DNA of 33,737 bases, from contig CAIMEY010000026.1 of NCBI GenBank assembly GCA_903840165.1, forward strand, positions 1-33,737, read 5' to 3'. Position 1 is the stretch's first letter. Each line of letters opens with the position of its first letter. A program made the translations under genes and the position numbers. Shown here in pieces: positions 10,301 to 18,565 of this stretch. The DNA is from an uncultured Myxococcales bacterium. Lineage in GTDB: Bacteria > Myxococcota_A > UBA9042. The notes under the pieces are model-generated. The model was not told the DNA's origin, ran no database searches, and was given only the letters and a program-made list of their open reading frames with translations.

Positions 10301-10767
10301 CCGGCGGCTTGCTCAAGGCGTGCAGTGACGGCAACCCCTGCACCACCGACGGTTGCGACCCGAGCAACGGCAACTGCGCGTTTACAGTCGTGCTGTCCGG
10401 CCCCTGCGAGGATGGCAACCTGTGCACGGTCAACGACGCTTGCAACAGCGGCGTCTGCAAGGCCGGCGCACCACGCGACTGTGGCGACGGCAACGTTTGC
10501 ACGGCCGATGGCTGCGACCCGACCAGCGGCCTATGCACCCACGTCGCCAGCCCCGGCGGACAGGCCTGCGACGACAGCGACGCATGCACCACCAGCGACC
10601 AATGCACCAATGGCAAGTGCTTGGGACAAGGCAAGAATTGCGATGACGGCAACACCTGCACCGGCGACAGTTGCGACCACGTCACCGGCAAGTGCAGCAG
10701 CAAGGTCCTCAGCGACGGCACAGCCTGCGGCAATGGCGGCACGTGCTTCCAAGGTGTTTGCAAGTAG
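4393..10767 (+). CDS. Giant Cys-rich repeat lipoprotein with MopE-like motif
   Basis: A 2124-residue predicted surface lipoprotein. ATG 4393 has GGAG eight bases upstream; the lipobox LGAC places the lipidated Cys at residue 64, after an unusually long N-region of about 45 residues, so the true start could be later (ATG 4414). Residues 124-142 carry the MopE-type putative metal-binding motif CNGLDDNCNGQTDEG. From residue 142 to the end there are about 31 two-part repeats: an A half (CDDGNPCTxDxCDxxxGxC) alternates with a B half (CxDGNxCTxGDxCxxGxC). The A half of unit 10 is strongly divergent. Two related beta-rich domains without the repeat pattern are inserted at about 1308-1475 and 1578-1742. 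The dense Asp/Asn and Cys pattern suggests a rigid, disulfide-bonded, perhaps calcium-binding stalk. This architecture is typical of myxobacterial secretomes. No catalytic motif was seen; adhesion or surface structure is an inference. Confidence 0.9.
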   Translation: MSVNAARMGNRDVASSPDACCLCPRSGFLRWAAGSWPSLGKYSTKRAVALSSLAFLLLVGLGACTGNQDNGINSSLADAASNLDGLIQPNDSTDDLPFDVTAVDAADDVTADMADSGTCTAVDEICNGLDDNCNGQTDEGLCDDSNVCTADQCAVQVIGIAGTCTHTAVEGACDDGSACTLADACLAGLCVGGKVADCNDENPCTSDTCDAATGSCSHLNVEGPCDDGSACTTGEVCTAGVCTGGSTVDCADTDVCTDDTCDAAKGCVHTLNTAPCSDGNGCTNGDACSEGTCLPGIATPCDDSNICTSDACNKLDGTCSHLPQEGPCDDGDGCTNNDSCQGGLCTGLAKDCSDTNDCTSDSCAEGLCLHKIVQVGLACNDGNPCTLSDACDLAGQCTGTGLVCDDGNPCTLDICTVADGLCHAQASSGASCDDGTGCTLGDACVDGLCVGGLIKVCNDGNPCTDDACDGASGNCLFTSSSVVCDDGNPCTVGDICAASLCQSGTPTTCDDGNGCTIDACDPSSGKCASKASVDGLGCEDGILCTQGDVCKGGQCNPGKPPQCDDGNPCTVDACSESTGKCAFVNTDGGTCDDGNGCTTGDVCKSGSCQSGVITCQCQSTADCASSEDGDLCNGTLFCDLKSHTCQIDLKTVVVCDLSQNTDCVSWGCNKLLGKCEPKNQADSKACDADKSVCTPGDHCVAGICTPGDAVTCDDANPCTDDSCDPLKGCAAKANTAPCTDGNACTFNDLCANSTCVPGTKKTCDDGDSCTSDGCDPGTGVCFTQPLSGTPCSDANPCTFGDICNIGLCKPTSAKVCDDGNPCTTDQCDGGTGNCVTKNVADGASCEDGSLCTQNDTCKSGSCASGSLKVCDDGNICTKDACDLKTGGCAVVAVADGAPCSDGNACTLSDTCKTGACAPGANKVCSGSDPCTTASCDINSGKCVAKPDGLLCDDGNACSLGDGCQNGACVPASFTTCDDGNPCTTDSCDATSGKCLYINNTNACSDNNACTANDACSGGICAGGLKNCNDYNTCTTDSCDPTKGCLHVATVAQPCDDGSVCTTGDTCTAGNCVGVGLQCVDGNPCTADTCDPIKGCVFIASSNGACSDGNACTLGDVCVAGKCTPGKQAQCSDGKSCTDDICDPANGNCTYVNNNANLCSDNNACSADDHCIAGLCIGGAVQVNCDDKNGCTADFCDPAKGCQHVNNSAAPCSDGNACTAPDVCLGGKCTSGSVLNCDDSNACTDDSCDTAKGCLHVNNTAVCDDGNACLAPDACSGGVCTGSIPVVCDDLNACTIDSCDKTKGCQHVAAPSANNQSITVTSAVGDLVSTDAKDNGNGTQTYYNFKPSVEVIPLPPTFATVTDASWVWADIAEPLPGAYTAAEFTKTFNMPSSSQIDGTLTVAANDNVNCWLNNKVVVGGFLFSSWQYPKTFSIKAALLVGNNSLRCDVTHSGNSSPDKPLQHGGFAWRIDATAYSPGAACDDGNACTSGDTCFGGNCIGASGPTCDDGNPCTKDTCSIGGGCAHTNADGAACDDNNPCTLKDACAVGVCKGGTNPNCDDGSPCSKDACDPNLGCTHKPATTGAFTVASTGSDTSVTFTAADGSQKPAVLAWDLLPGWNHAINGAKWVWQEQVVSAPDVDTTVVFSKTFNIAAGAIANSGTLVIATDGAFVCLVNGILEGVEVQENNYVTPLTLNITGALQVGTNTLTCTVVNPGKVGATGYTNPAGLLFRVDIDTFGAGSTAACSDGNACTSNDFCVSLMCVGGSITSCDDKNACTSDYCDPVKGCGHTANSATVCDDNNPCTVGDVCSNGACVGGGATSCDDNNPCTSDPCNANSGCSHSNADGLACNDNNACTSQDTCTGGVCKPLNGAPCDDGNPCTLDGCQPVTGCYHSVDNTASCNDGNTCTTGDLCSGGLCVGGKVNACDDGNACTTDSCDPVKGCAHTPASGNKCEDGDACTTGEQCQNGTCTGGLLKACSDGNPCTTDGCDPSNGNCAFTVVLSGPCEDGNLCTVNDACNSGVCKAGAPRDCGDGNVCTADGCDPTSGLCTHVASPGGQACDDSDACTTSDQCTNGKCLGQGKNCDDGNTCTGDSCDHVTGKCSSKVLSDGTACGNGGTCFQGVCK
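4816..10764 (+). repeat. About 31 in-gene two-part Cys-rich repeats
   Basis: The coding region from 4816 to 10764 is a tandem array of roughly 150-base units, each encoding two related Cys-rich halves, interrupted only by two non-repeat inserts (about 8314-8817 and 9124-9618). At DNA level the recurring core is close to TGCGACGACGGCAACCCTTG. Units differ enough in the linkers that recent slippage is not obvious. By hand count there are 31 A halves and 31 B halves, including one divergent A half (about 6235-6450) and a final truncated B half ending at the stop codon. Confidence 0.9.
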
Positions 10768-11015
10768 TTGCGTAACGGCAGCGCGAAAGCCCATCTCACC
10801 GGCAGCGATGTGGATGGGCCAGACGCCCTGAGGATCGCCGGTCACAGCGGCAGAAAATCCTGACAGTTATGGCGGTTAGGGCCCACACAAGGTCAAAGGC
10901 GAGCTTGATCGCTGGCCATTGGCTGGATTGCGAGCCGTCGACACCAAAGGTCAAAGCGCCGCTCCGCCCAGAATTCAGGCAAACGGGATGGACTCACGCT
11001 GGGGTGCGAAGGGGG
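10768..11015. other. Convergent spacer between lipoprotein and SNF2 genes
   Basis: Both flanking genes end here. An inverted repeat GCCCATC (10789-10795) / GATGGGC (10813-10819) with a 17-base loop follows the lipoprotein stop by about 20 bases. It is not followed by a T-run, so at best it is a weak or Rho-assisted terminator. Nothing else is recognised in this spacer. Confidence 0.35.
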
Positions 11016-14000
11016 CTAACTGCCGGTTTCTTCTTCTGTTCCCAGACCGGTCGTCAAGCGACGGCGACCACGACCTGACTTGCGCGGATCCGTGTAATCG
11101 GGCATCGGCGGCTGGGCCGGCCCTTGGCCAATCAGGGCCAGGAGGTCCTCGGTCGACAAGGAAGCCGATTCCGCCGACCCACTGAGCAAGCCCGCCACCA
11201 AATCGCGTTTGCGGGCGTGGAGGTCCAAAATCGCTTCTTCAATCGAGCCCTTGGTGACCATGCGGTAGACGGTGACGGGCCGAGTCTGACCGATGCGGTG
11301 CGCGCGATCCGTGGCCTGATCCTCAACCGCCGGATTCCACCATGGATCCAGGTGCAAGACGTAGTCCGCAGCCGTAAGGTTGAGACCCGTGCCACCGGCC
11401 TTGAGGGAAATCAAGAAGACGTCGCCCTGACCTTGCTGAAATGCTTCGACTTCCCGCTGTCGCTGCGGCTGAGGCGTGGCACCATCAAGGTAGCGGTACG
11501 GCACCCCATCGGCATCGAGGCGCTCGCGCAGCAGGGCTAGGTGGCGAACGAACTGGCTGAAGATCAGGGCCCGATGGCCCTCAGCCCGCAATTCATCAAT
11601 CACATCAAGAACATGCTGCAGCTTGGCCGAGGGAATTGTCGACGCGTCGTCAAAGAGCCGCGGGTGGCAGGCCAGCTGGCGCAGGCGCGTAATCGCCGCG
11701 AGCACCTGCATGTGGCGCTGCTGAGGCGGCAGCTGATTGGTTTGGCGCATTTCCTGCACGGCCGCCAAGCGAACCTGTTCGTACAATGCACGTTCTGCCG
11801 CCGAAGGCTCAATATCGACGCGCACTTCCACACGGGCCGGCAAGTCCTTGGCCACTTCGGTTTTGAGCCGGCGCAGCAGGAAGGGCTTGACAACACGGCC
11901 TAAAGCGGCGCGGGCGTGGGGGCTATCGCCGCGTTCGATGGCCAAACCGAAGCGCTCTTGAAAGGTCGCCCAAGGCCCAAGCAAGCCGGGCACCGTGGCG
12001 GACAAAATCGCCCACAATTCACCGACATGATTCTCAACAGGCGTGCCGCTCAGGGCCAGACGGAACTCGCCCTGTAGCTGGGTCACGGCCTTCCAGCGCT
12101 GCGTGCTGGCATTCTTGATGGCCTGCGCTTCGTCAAGGACCAGCGTCGACCAGGACACCTTGGTCAGGACGTCAAGATCGCGCACGAGCAAATCGTAACT
12201 GATTACCAGAACATCACTGGCCCTAAGCTGGGACGCCTGCTTGCGGTCACCGTGACGCCAGGCCTGCACGCGCAAACTCGGCGCAAAAGTCGCAGCTTCG
12301 CGCAGCCAGTTGGATTCCACCGAAGTCGGTGCCACCACCAGCGCTGGGCCCAAATCGTGGCGATCCAGCAACAAAGCCAAGGCCTGCAAGGTCTTACCTA
12401 GGCCCATGTCGTCGGCCAGCAAGGCTCCGGGACTCCAGGTGGCAAGGCGAGCAAGCCATTGAAATCCTTGCTCTTGATAGCCCCGAAGTTCCGCCTTGAG
12501 CGTCTTGGGCACGCGCGGCCGCATGTCATCGGCACCGCGAATGCGCCCCATGGCGTCGGCCCAGTTCAGCGCCTTGTTGCCATCGACCAGGCCGTCCAGC
12601 GCATCCGCTTGCAAAACAGACACATGCAGCCCGTTCTTGGCCGGCATCGCTGCATCAGCCACGGCCGTCAGGCGCTCGCGCAGGGAATCGGAGAGCTGAA
12701 GCCACAGGTCGCCCGTGACTTGCACGTATTTGCGGTTGTTGCGAATCGCCTCGAGCACGGCCGCCAAGTCGACCTTGGCATCATCAACGCTGACATGGCC
12801 TTCCAGACCAAGCCAATCGGGCCGATCGCGCACGACCACGTGCAGGTCATCCATGCCGGCTGCACGCGTGGTCCGCCGCCGCCGTGCCCAGAGCACTTCC
12901 ACGTGCGGGGCGTGATCGGCCAAATGAGCAACAAAGTCCAGGGCCGCGTCCCCTGCGAGGCGCGCGAGGTTGAGGTCCGGATCGGGCAAACCCGTTGTTT
13001 GGAAGAGATCTTCTAAGGCCAAACGTTCGGCACGCAGGTCCCGTTCGGTCCAGACCGACTCGTCGCCATCGGTCGCGAAAACCTGAACTTCGCCCTGCCC
13101 TGGCTGCAGCAACGCACCAAGGGTCAGAGGCCGCACCAGGGCTTCGACACTCAGGGTCCCGTCAGGCAAAGAGTCCAAGCGCAGCACCGGCATCGTCGAA
13201 GCCAAGACCCGCCGACCGCGCAACGTGTCCGGCACTTGCACAGGCATCAGGCGGGCAATCTGCGGCAATCGTTCAAGAAATGGCCGAAGCGCAGCAGCGG
13301 GCACGTCCGGATGTTGGGCCAAGTGGCCGAGCAGACTGGACGCCGGCCCGGTCAACGGACTGATGACGATCTCCGCATCGCGACGTTGGACGCGGTGCTC
13401 TGCCCCAGCTTCGATATCGGCCAAAAAGCTTGAAATCGTAATCGATTCGCCATCGACACGCAGTCGCCACTGACCACCGGCCCCCTGCTGGCGCAGTTCA
13501 AGCTGCACGGGTGCCACGCGGACGTCCAGGGGGATGTCGGTCAACTTATCGAAAATAAAGGGATGTCCAACCAGCGCCATCAGCGTTCGTGCCAGGACCA
13601 GCATCGGCGAGGCGTGGGACCAAATCGCTGTATTGACGCTGGGATCTGGCCGAAGCAGCTCTACAGCCTGGCGATCAGCAGCGGTGGGACAGAGATCGGG
13701 ACGCGTCCGCAGATCGCGCAGCGTGACCTTCTTGAAGCGGATCTGGCCTTTGCGGTCGAGGCTCATCCACGACGGCTCGACATCCCACCACCGTCCGGTC
13801 GTATCTACGCGCCACGCCAAGCGTTCTTCGGCAATGGTCGACTCGGCGCGCATCTGGGCGTGCAGCACGGCATCGACCCCCTCCACGACCAGTTGCCAAG
13901 GGGGCACGGCCAGGGAGTGCGCGAATTCCTTCATGTGTTTAACGGGGCGATCTGCCGCCAGGGCATCTAGGCCGACGTCAATGGCCGGTCGAACCAAATA

Positions 14001-14969
14001 GCATTGATCGCCGCATAGTTGGGCCTGCGTACGCACGCGGACGACGCCGTCGACAAACTGCAGCGTGACGCGCTGTCCCTCGTGGCGAGGACAGAACAGG
14101 GGCGCATCTAAGTCCTCGAAATCCAAAATCATCTGCACTGGATCGACCGCGCGCAGCTGAATCCGCCGCATCGCCCGCGGTCGGGCCAGGCCCTGGGTCT
14201 TGGCATCAGCCCTCAAGGTCTCTAGGCGCAAGCGCATCGCCTGTAGATCTTCATTGGCCAAGGGTGGTTGCGCGAGGCGCTCCTGCGCTTCCGCTTGGCC
14301 CAAGGCCTGTCCATCCTGGGCGAGTCGGAACAGGGCGAGGGTGGCGTCGAGCACGGCCGGCGTCGCTTGCGTGTCACCGAATAGCACAGAATGACTCGAC
14401 AAAACGTCGGCAAGCCGGGTCTGGTCGTCCAGCCAACCACGAACGGCCAAGGGCGTGCGCGGCGGCAGGCCCAAGTCGGCAATGCGCAGACGCAGGGCGA
14501 GCTTGCGAAACAGCGAGTGCTCCGCCCACCCTGTGAGTTCCCGTTGCGTGGTCCCGGCACGAATCGGGTCGGCAGACTGCAGAGATTGCTTAGTACTTTC
14601 AGGAACTTGAGTGGATGCCAGGGCCATGCGCGCGGCCGCAGTTCTCGGCGTCGATCGCAGCGGTGCCACCGGCGGTGTGGCTTGGCGAGGGGCCTGCATG
14701 TCCAGCCACTGCCCGAGGATGTGCGCTAACTGTTGCTCACCCGCAGGCCCGACGTATCCGCGCAATTCTGCATGAATTTGGCGATCTTGCAGCAGCGCGC
14801 CCACGGAGGGACAGGTCCCTTGGGCGACGATACGGTTGAGAAATCCGATGGCCTTCACATCGCGGGTGAGCAGAGCCACAAAATCCGACAGCGGCCGGGC
14901 CAGAGCCACGGACCATGCGCGGTGCGGAACAGCGGCCGCAACTGCGGCCAAATGAAGGAAGTTTTCCAC
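11016..14969 (-). CDS. SNF2-family DNA-dependent ATPase (helicase-like)
   Basis: A 1317-residue bacterial Swi2/Snf2 ATPase, which would translocate on or remodel DNA-protein complexes in the cytoplasm. The two RecA-like lobes occupy about residues 815-1280: LRGYQEQGFQWL (Q-motif region), Walker A DDMGLGKT (Lys859), VISYDLL, the DEAQ box (946-949), SGTPVEN, then lobe 2 with IFSQF, SLKAGGTGLNL, DPWWNP and the arginine-finger motif DRAHRIGQ. The roughly 800-residue N-terminal half has no motif I recognise. The start is a GTG with an in-frame TAG three codons upstream, so it is the earliest possible start; no good Shine-Dalgarno is visible and a later start is possible. It stands alone, without methyltransferase or nuclease neighbours, so a defence role is not indicated. 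Confidence 0.9.
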   Translation of the reverse strand: MENFLHLAAVAAAVPHRAWSVALARPLSDFVALLTRDVKAIGFLNRIVAQGTCPSVGALLQDRQIHAELRGYVGPAGEQQLAHILGQWLDMQAPRQATPPVAPLRSTPRTAAARMALASTQVPESTKQSLQSADPIRAGTTQRELTGWAEHSLFRKLALRLRIADLGLPPRTPLAVRGWLDDQTRLADVLSSHSVLFGDTQATPAVLDATLALFRLAQDGQALGQAEAQERLAQPPLANEDLQAMRLRLETLRADAKTQGLARPRAMRRIQLRAVDPVQMILDFEDLDAPLFCPRHEGQRVTLQFVDGVVRVRTQAQLCGDQCYLVRPAIDVGLDALAADRPVKHMKEFAHSLAVPPWQLVVEGVDAVLHAQMRAESTIAEERLAWRVDTTGRWWDVEPSWMSLDRKGQIRFKKVTLRDLRTRPDLCPTAADRQAVELLRPDPSVNTAIWSHASPMLVLARTLMALVGHPFIFDKLTDIPLDVRVAPVQLELRQQGAGGQWRLRVDGESITISSFLADIEAGAEHRVQRRDAEIVISPLTGPASSLLGHLAQHPDVPAAALRPFLERLPQIARLMPVQVPDTLRGRRVLASTMPVLRLDSLPDGTLSVEALVRPLTLGALLQPGQGEVQVFATDGDESVWTERDLRAERLALEDLFQTTGLPDPDLNLARLAGDAALDFVAHLADHAPHVEVLWARRRRTTRAAGMDDLHVVVRDRPDWLGLEGHVSVDDAKVDLAAVLEAIRNNRKYVQVTGDLWLQLSDSLRERLTAVADAAMPAKNGLHVSVLQADALDGLVDGNKALNWADAMGRIRGADDMRPRVPKTLKAELRGYQEQGFQWLARLATWSPGALLADDMGLGKTLQALALLLDRHDLGPALVVAPTSVESNWLREAATFAPSLRVQAWRHGDRKQASQLRASDVLVISYDLLVRDLDVLTKVSWSTLVLDEAQAIKNASTQRWKAVTQLQGEFRLALSGTPVENHVGELWAILSATVPGLLGPWATFQERFGLAIERGDSPHARAALGRVVKPFLLRRLKTEVAKDLPARVEVRVDIEPSAAERALYEQVRLAAVQEMRQTNQLPPQQRHMQVLAAITRLRQLACHPRLFDDASTIPSAKLQHVLDVIDELRAEGHRALIFSQFVRHLALLRERLDADGVPYRYLDGATPQPQRQREVEAFQQGQGDVFLISLKAGGTGLNLTAADYVLHLDPWWNPAVEDQATDRAHRIGQTRPVTVYRMVTKGSIEEAILDLHARKRDLVAGLLSGSAESASLSTEDLLALIGQGPAQPPMPDYTDPRKSGRGRRRLTTGLGTEEETGS

Positions 14970-15493
14970 GTAGATGGACTATGCAGCCTTGGGTGGCGCG
15001 CCGTGAGCATGCGCGAAACGGGTGCAAATGTGCAAGGGGCCAGCCGGCGCGACCAACGTGACAGCCGGTGCGAGTGCTTGTCATTGCGGGCGAAAGTGAT
15101 ATTCACAGGGGCCCGCATTGCCAGACCTTGGGCCCGATTGACACCCGCCAAGGCGACACCGCACCCCGCACCACGGCTGAAGCTCCTCGAATCCGCAGCT
15201 GTGCATACTGGGTTGGATGAATTCGGCGACCAACTGTATGCAAAGGCTTTTCCTCCCTGACCACGAGACCTGATCGCTGCCACTCGCCCAAATGCGGACC
15301 CAAGCGGCGGCGATCGACCCGCGCCGACCGGCTCATTGGCTGCAGCGCCAGCAAATGCTTGAAATAACAGGCGCCCCGGCCCACGTCTGAGCGAGAACCG
15401 ACCCAAGCTGCACATTTGCATTTTGCCGCGTCGCGATTTGTGGCACGCTGAGGCTGCGGCTCAGCAGGGACGGGCCGAAAGTTCTACAAAATC
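14970..15493. other. 524-base divergent spacer, no gene recognised
   Basis: Lies between the starts of the SNF2 gene (-) and the PilZ-kinase gene (+) and should contain both promoters. Open frames cross it on both strands, but none combines a ribosome site with a protein-like sequence; they are Arg/Pro/Ala-rich as expected of chance frames in GC-rich DNA. No clear -35/-10 pair, tRNA or strong hairpin was found. A TGGCACG at 15441-15447 recalls a sigma-54 -24 box, but the matching -12 GC is misplaced. Confidence 0.5.
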
Positions 15494-18430
15494 ATGTTGG
15501 ACGAACGACGCCGGCAGGGACGCCTGCAAACATTGTTGCCCCTCAGCCTATCCGTCGGCGGCAGTCGACTCGACGCGACTCTGATGAACACGGGCGCAGG
15601 TGGGGGATTCTTGGCGGCCCGGCGATCGCTGGAGGTCGGGCAATCCTTGACATTGACCTTCGGCAAAGGCGCGGCTGCGGCGGAACTGCAAGTGCTGGCT
15701 CAGGTTGTCCACGTAGTGGGCCGCGGCGGCTACCAGCAACCGGGCTTTGGTGTGCGCTGGCTGCAGGCTGAGGCGGTGACGGATGCCGAGGCACTCAGGC
15801 ACATCCTCTTGAATCTATTGCGAATTGACAATGCAGTGGTCGACGTGTCGGGCGACGGTTCGGCGCGGTGGCAGCCAACGGGACAGGAAAGCACCCAGGG
15901 CATGGTGTTTCGGCCTTCGGGTGCCACGGCCGTTGTCGCGGAGGCACCCAGTCCAGCCCAGGAAGAGGCGGCACCGGCTCCAGCAACCGCGGGTCCGCAC
16001 GGCGAAACCACTGGGTCACACGCGGAAACGTCTGGATCGCTTAGCGAAAAGGTCCTCCCAGGGCCTAGCTACCCTGGACGCGAAACGGGGCCGAGTTGGG
16101 CAACTGGCCCGAACTCGAGCGTGGCCGTCGCTGGGGCAACTCAGGCCGCTTCCGTGGACAGCGGCGTCATGCAACTGGCGGTGGCACAAGCGCTAAGGGC
16201 CGTCGATCCGGCTGCGGCTGTGGCCCTTGCGCCGACGGTTCGGGACAGTGCGCCTTTGCGGGGAATTTCGCCTGTGGGGGATGATTCGCCACCGGCAGCA
16301 CGAAAACTTGGGGAAACTGGACGATTTCAGGGTGCCCACGGTCCGGCTCGGCCCCAACGCGTCTTCGCCGCGCCGAGTGAAGCGGGCTCAAGGGCTGCGG
16401 CCGAAGTTGCAACAGATAGCGCAGAAGATGCTGCATCAACTGAGCTTTCGGCATCGCCTGCAGCTCCCGAGGTAAAGACCTTTCAGGCACCAGCAGGTCG
16501 CGCAGAGCCGGTGCCGGTGTCTTCAGCCCCTTGGACGGAGCGACCACTCGCCGTCATTCTAGCCGAGGCCTTGGCCGACCGGGCGCCACCTCCGCACGCA
16601 TTACCGACCGGAGCTCAAGCCGGGGAAATGACTGAAGTGGTTGATCCTCAACTGATTTCCGCCCAGGCCGCGGCGGCAGTGGCAGCGTCAATTCCAGCGC
16701 ACCCGACCGGCAGCCCCGGACGATTTGCCGTTCCGAGCTTCGCGCCCGTGGCCGATGCAGCCAAGGACCGGCCGGCTCGAGTCTTGGAACCAGCTGAACC
16801 GCTAAGGGAACCGGCTGTCGAGGCGGATTGTGCGCCGGTAGCAGCGGCACGCCTGTCGCTGCGCCCACCCAGTACCCGAAGCGGGGCGGCCCGTGCGTCG
16901 TGGTCCGGTCCGGCCGATCAGCAAGTGGTGCAGAGCCAACCTATTGATCAGTCAGCACCTTTGACCACCGCAGCTACCCTGCCTCGGCACCGGTCGGTGC
17001 TCGCACGCGCCCGGCAATCGCAACCCGTTTCAACCTCCGGAGGCTATGCGCCGGGCGGTGGTGGAGATGGGGTAGTTCCGGTGGTTGTGGAAAAAATCGC
17101 AGAGCAATCAAGCGGTTGGACCCTTGATATACAAGCCTCTCCGGCGTCGCCAACGACGGATCCGGGCTTCATGAGCCCCGGCCTGAGCGCCCAAAGCAGC
17201 GCAGCGGCCTTTATCGCCCAACGCACGCCGCCGCCGGACCTCGGCGAGTGGACGGACCCCGATCAACTGCCGGAAATCGGTGGGTTGCAGGGGACCCAGC
17301 CCCTTGCCGGCGAGCCGACGACGGGGGCCGCGCCCAAGGTGCCGCCACCCCTGCTGATGGCAAGCCGCGCCGCCAAGAAGTCGGTCGAGGCCCTGCCGAG
17401 CGCGCGCATGTCCAGTGGAGCCCAGCCGGCAGAAGAACTTGGTTCTATCGTGCTTTCTCCGCAGTCGCAGCGTTCAAGCCAGATGCTGATGATGGTCGAC
17501 GCAGGCGTGCAGCGGCCGGGGCCGACGATGGGCGCCGAGTCTACCATGGCGTATGTCAACCCAAAGCATCGACTTGAAAAGCTTTTTGACGGTCCCGCGC
17601 CGACCGAGTGGCCCCAAGGCGTGCCGGAGTCCCTTTCGGAACGGTACGGGCATTTGCAGCGTCTGGGACATGGTGGCCTTGGCGTGGTCTACCGCGCTCA
17701 AGATCTCTTGTTGGATCGCCCCGTTGTCTTGAAGTTCATGGCGCAGACGGCCCTTTCGTCGGATTTGGCTCGGCGCTACTTCCTGCGCGAAATCAAGGTC
17801 TGCGCACGCTTGAATCACCCCAATATCGTTCATATTTACGATGTTGGCCGCGTCGATGGTGTGCTGTACTACGCCATGGAGTTTGTCGAGGGCCGGCCTT
17901 TGACGGCCTTTCTGCCGGCGCGCACGCCGATGCAGGACTGGAATTTCCTCTATTCCGTCATCGCGCAACTCAGTGAAGCGCTTGATTATGCACACCAAAA
18001 CAACGTGCTGCACCGCGACGTCAAGCCGGACAATGCCCTGGTCTCGGCCGACGGAACGGTCAAGCTATTCGACTTCGGCCTGGCGCGCGCGGTGGATCAG
18101 GGATTTGGTGAACAATCTGTGCTCATTGGCACGCCGCACTACATGGCCCCGGAGCAGTTGATGGGCGGAGCGGTGGACCCGCGCACGGACCAATACGCGC
18201 TTGGAATCGTTCTTTTCCGCATGATTACTGGGATTTTGCCCTTTCAAGATGGCAACGTCTTTGTCGCCCATGCCACCGAGCCAGTGCCCGACCCGCGGCG
18301 CTTTCGCGCGGACCTTTCGCCGGCCGTGGTGGCGGTCATCCTGCGAATGTTGGCCAAGAAGCCGGACATGCGCTACGACTCGTGTCAGCAGGCGGCTGCA
18401 GCCTTGCACGGTGCGCTGTTCGACGTCTAG
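15494..18430 (+). CDS. PilZ-like domain fused to Ser/Thr protein kinase
   Basis: A 978-residue protein with an unusual order: PilZ-like domain first, kinase last. Residues 1-110 resemble the deltaproteobacterial PilZ paralog (RRRQGR at 5-10 fits RxxxR; NTGAGG replaces the usual D/NxSxxG, with Gly for Ser). Residues about 160-690 form an Ala/Pro-rich, probably disordered linker. The Hanks-type kinase domain (about 716-978) is complete: GHGGLGVV loop, Lys747, HRDVKPDN with catalytic Asp842, DFG Asp860, GTPHYMAPEQ. The protein stops right at the domain end, with no membrane segment or sensor domain after it. A cytoplasmic kinase controlled through the N-terminal domain is a reasonable inference. 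Whether c-di-GMP binds is doubtful, given the altered second motif. No strong Shine-Dalgarno precedes the ATG. Confidence 0.9.
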   Translation: MLDERRRQGRLQTLLPLSLSVGGSRLDATLMNTGAGGGFLAARRSLEVGQSLTLTFGKGAAAAELQVLAQVVHVVGRGGYQQPGFGVRWLQAEAVTDAEALRHILLNLLRIDNAVVDVSGDGSARWQPTGQESTQGMVFRPSGATAVVAEAPSPAQEEAAPAPATAGPHGETTGSHAETSGSLSEKVLPGPSYPGRETGPSWATGPNSSVAVAGATQAASVDSGVMQLAVAQALRAVDPAAAVALAPTVRDSAPLRGISPVGDDSPPAARKLGETGRFQGAHGPARPQRVFAAPSEAGSRAAAEVATDSAEDAASTELSASPAAPEVKTFQAPAGRAEPVPVSSAPWTERPLAVILAEALADRAPPPHALPTGAQAGEMTEVVDPQLISAQAAAAVAASIPAHPTGSPGRFAVPSFAPVADAAKDRPARVLEPAEPLREPAVEADCAPVAAARLSLRPPSTRSGAARASWSGPADQQVVQSQPIDQSAPLTTAATLPRHRSVLARARQSQPVSTSGGYAPGGGGDGVVPVVVEKIAEQSSGWTLDIQASPASPTTDPGFMSPGLSAQSSAAAFIAQRTPPPDLGEWTDPDQLPEIGGLQGTQPLAGEPTTGAAPKVPPPLLMASRAAKKSVEALPSARMSSGAQPAEELGSIVLSPQSQRSSQMLMMVDAGVQRPGPTMGAESTMAYVNPKHRLEKLFDGPAPTEWPQGVPESLSERYGHLQRLGHGGLGVVYRAQDLLLDRPVVLKFMAQTALSSDLARRYFLREIKVCARLNHPNIVHIYDVGRVDGVLYYAMEFVEGRPLTAFLPARTPMQDWNFLYSVIAQLSEALDYAHQNNVLHRDVKPDNALVSADGTVKLFDFGLARAVDQGFGEQSVLIGTPHYMAPEQLMGGAVDPRTDQYALGIVLFRMITGILPFQDGNVFVAHATEPVPDPRRFRADLSPAVVAVILRMLAKKPDMRYDSCQQAAAALHGALFDV

Positions 18431-18565
18431 ACCAGAGGTCGGCAGGACTAGGCTCGGTTACGCGTGGAAAATCAAGCCTTTAAACCAGCCAAACTGGCCC
18501 CGATGGGGTCCCTCAGGCACGCTCGTTCGCGCAATGGGCTGGCAGGGTCCTAGGAGCAGAATTCG

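Noticed and set aside
10789..10819. Intrinsic terminator after the giant lipoprotein
   Set aside because: The inverted repeat has a 17-base loop and no following T-run; kept only as a note in the spacer entry.
11016..14969. SNF2 gene as part of an anti-phage defence system
   Set aside because: No nuclease, methyltransferase or other defence partner is adjacent; lone SNF2 ATPases are common in this group.
14733..15260. Possible + strand gene of about 175 residues near the SNF2 start
   Set aside because: Overlaps the SNF2 coding region antisense, has low-complexity sequence and no recognisable ribosome site.
15441..15457. Sigma-54-like promoter (TGGCACG) before the PilZ-kinase gene
   Set aside because: The -12 GC is at the wrong distance from the -24 GG (12 instead of 10 bases between).
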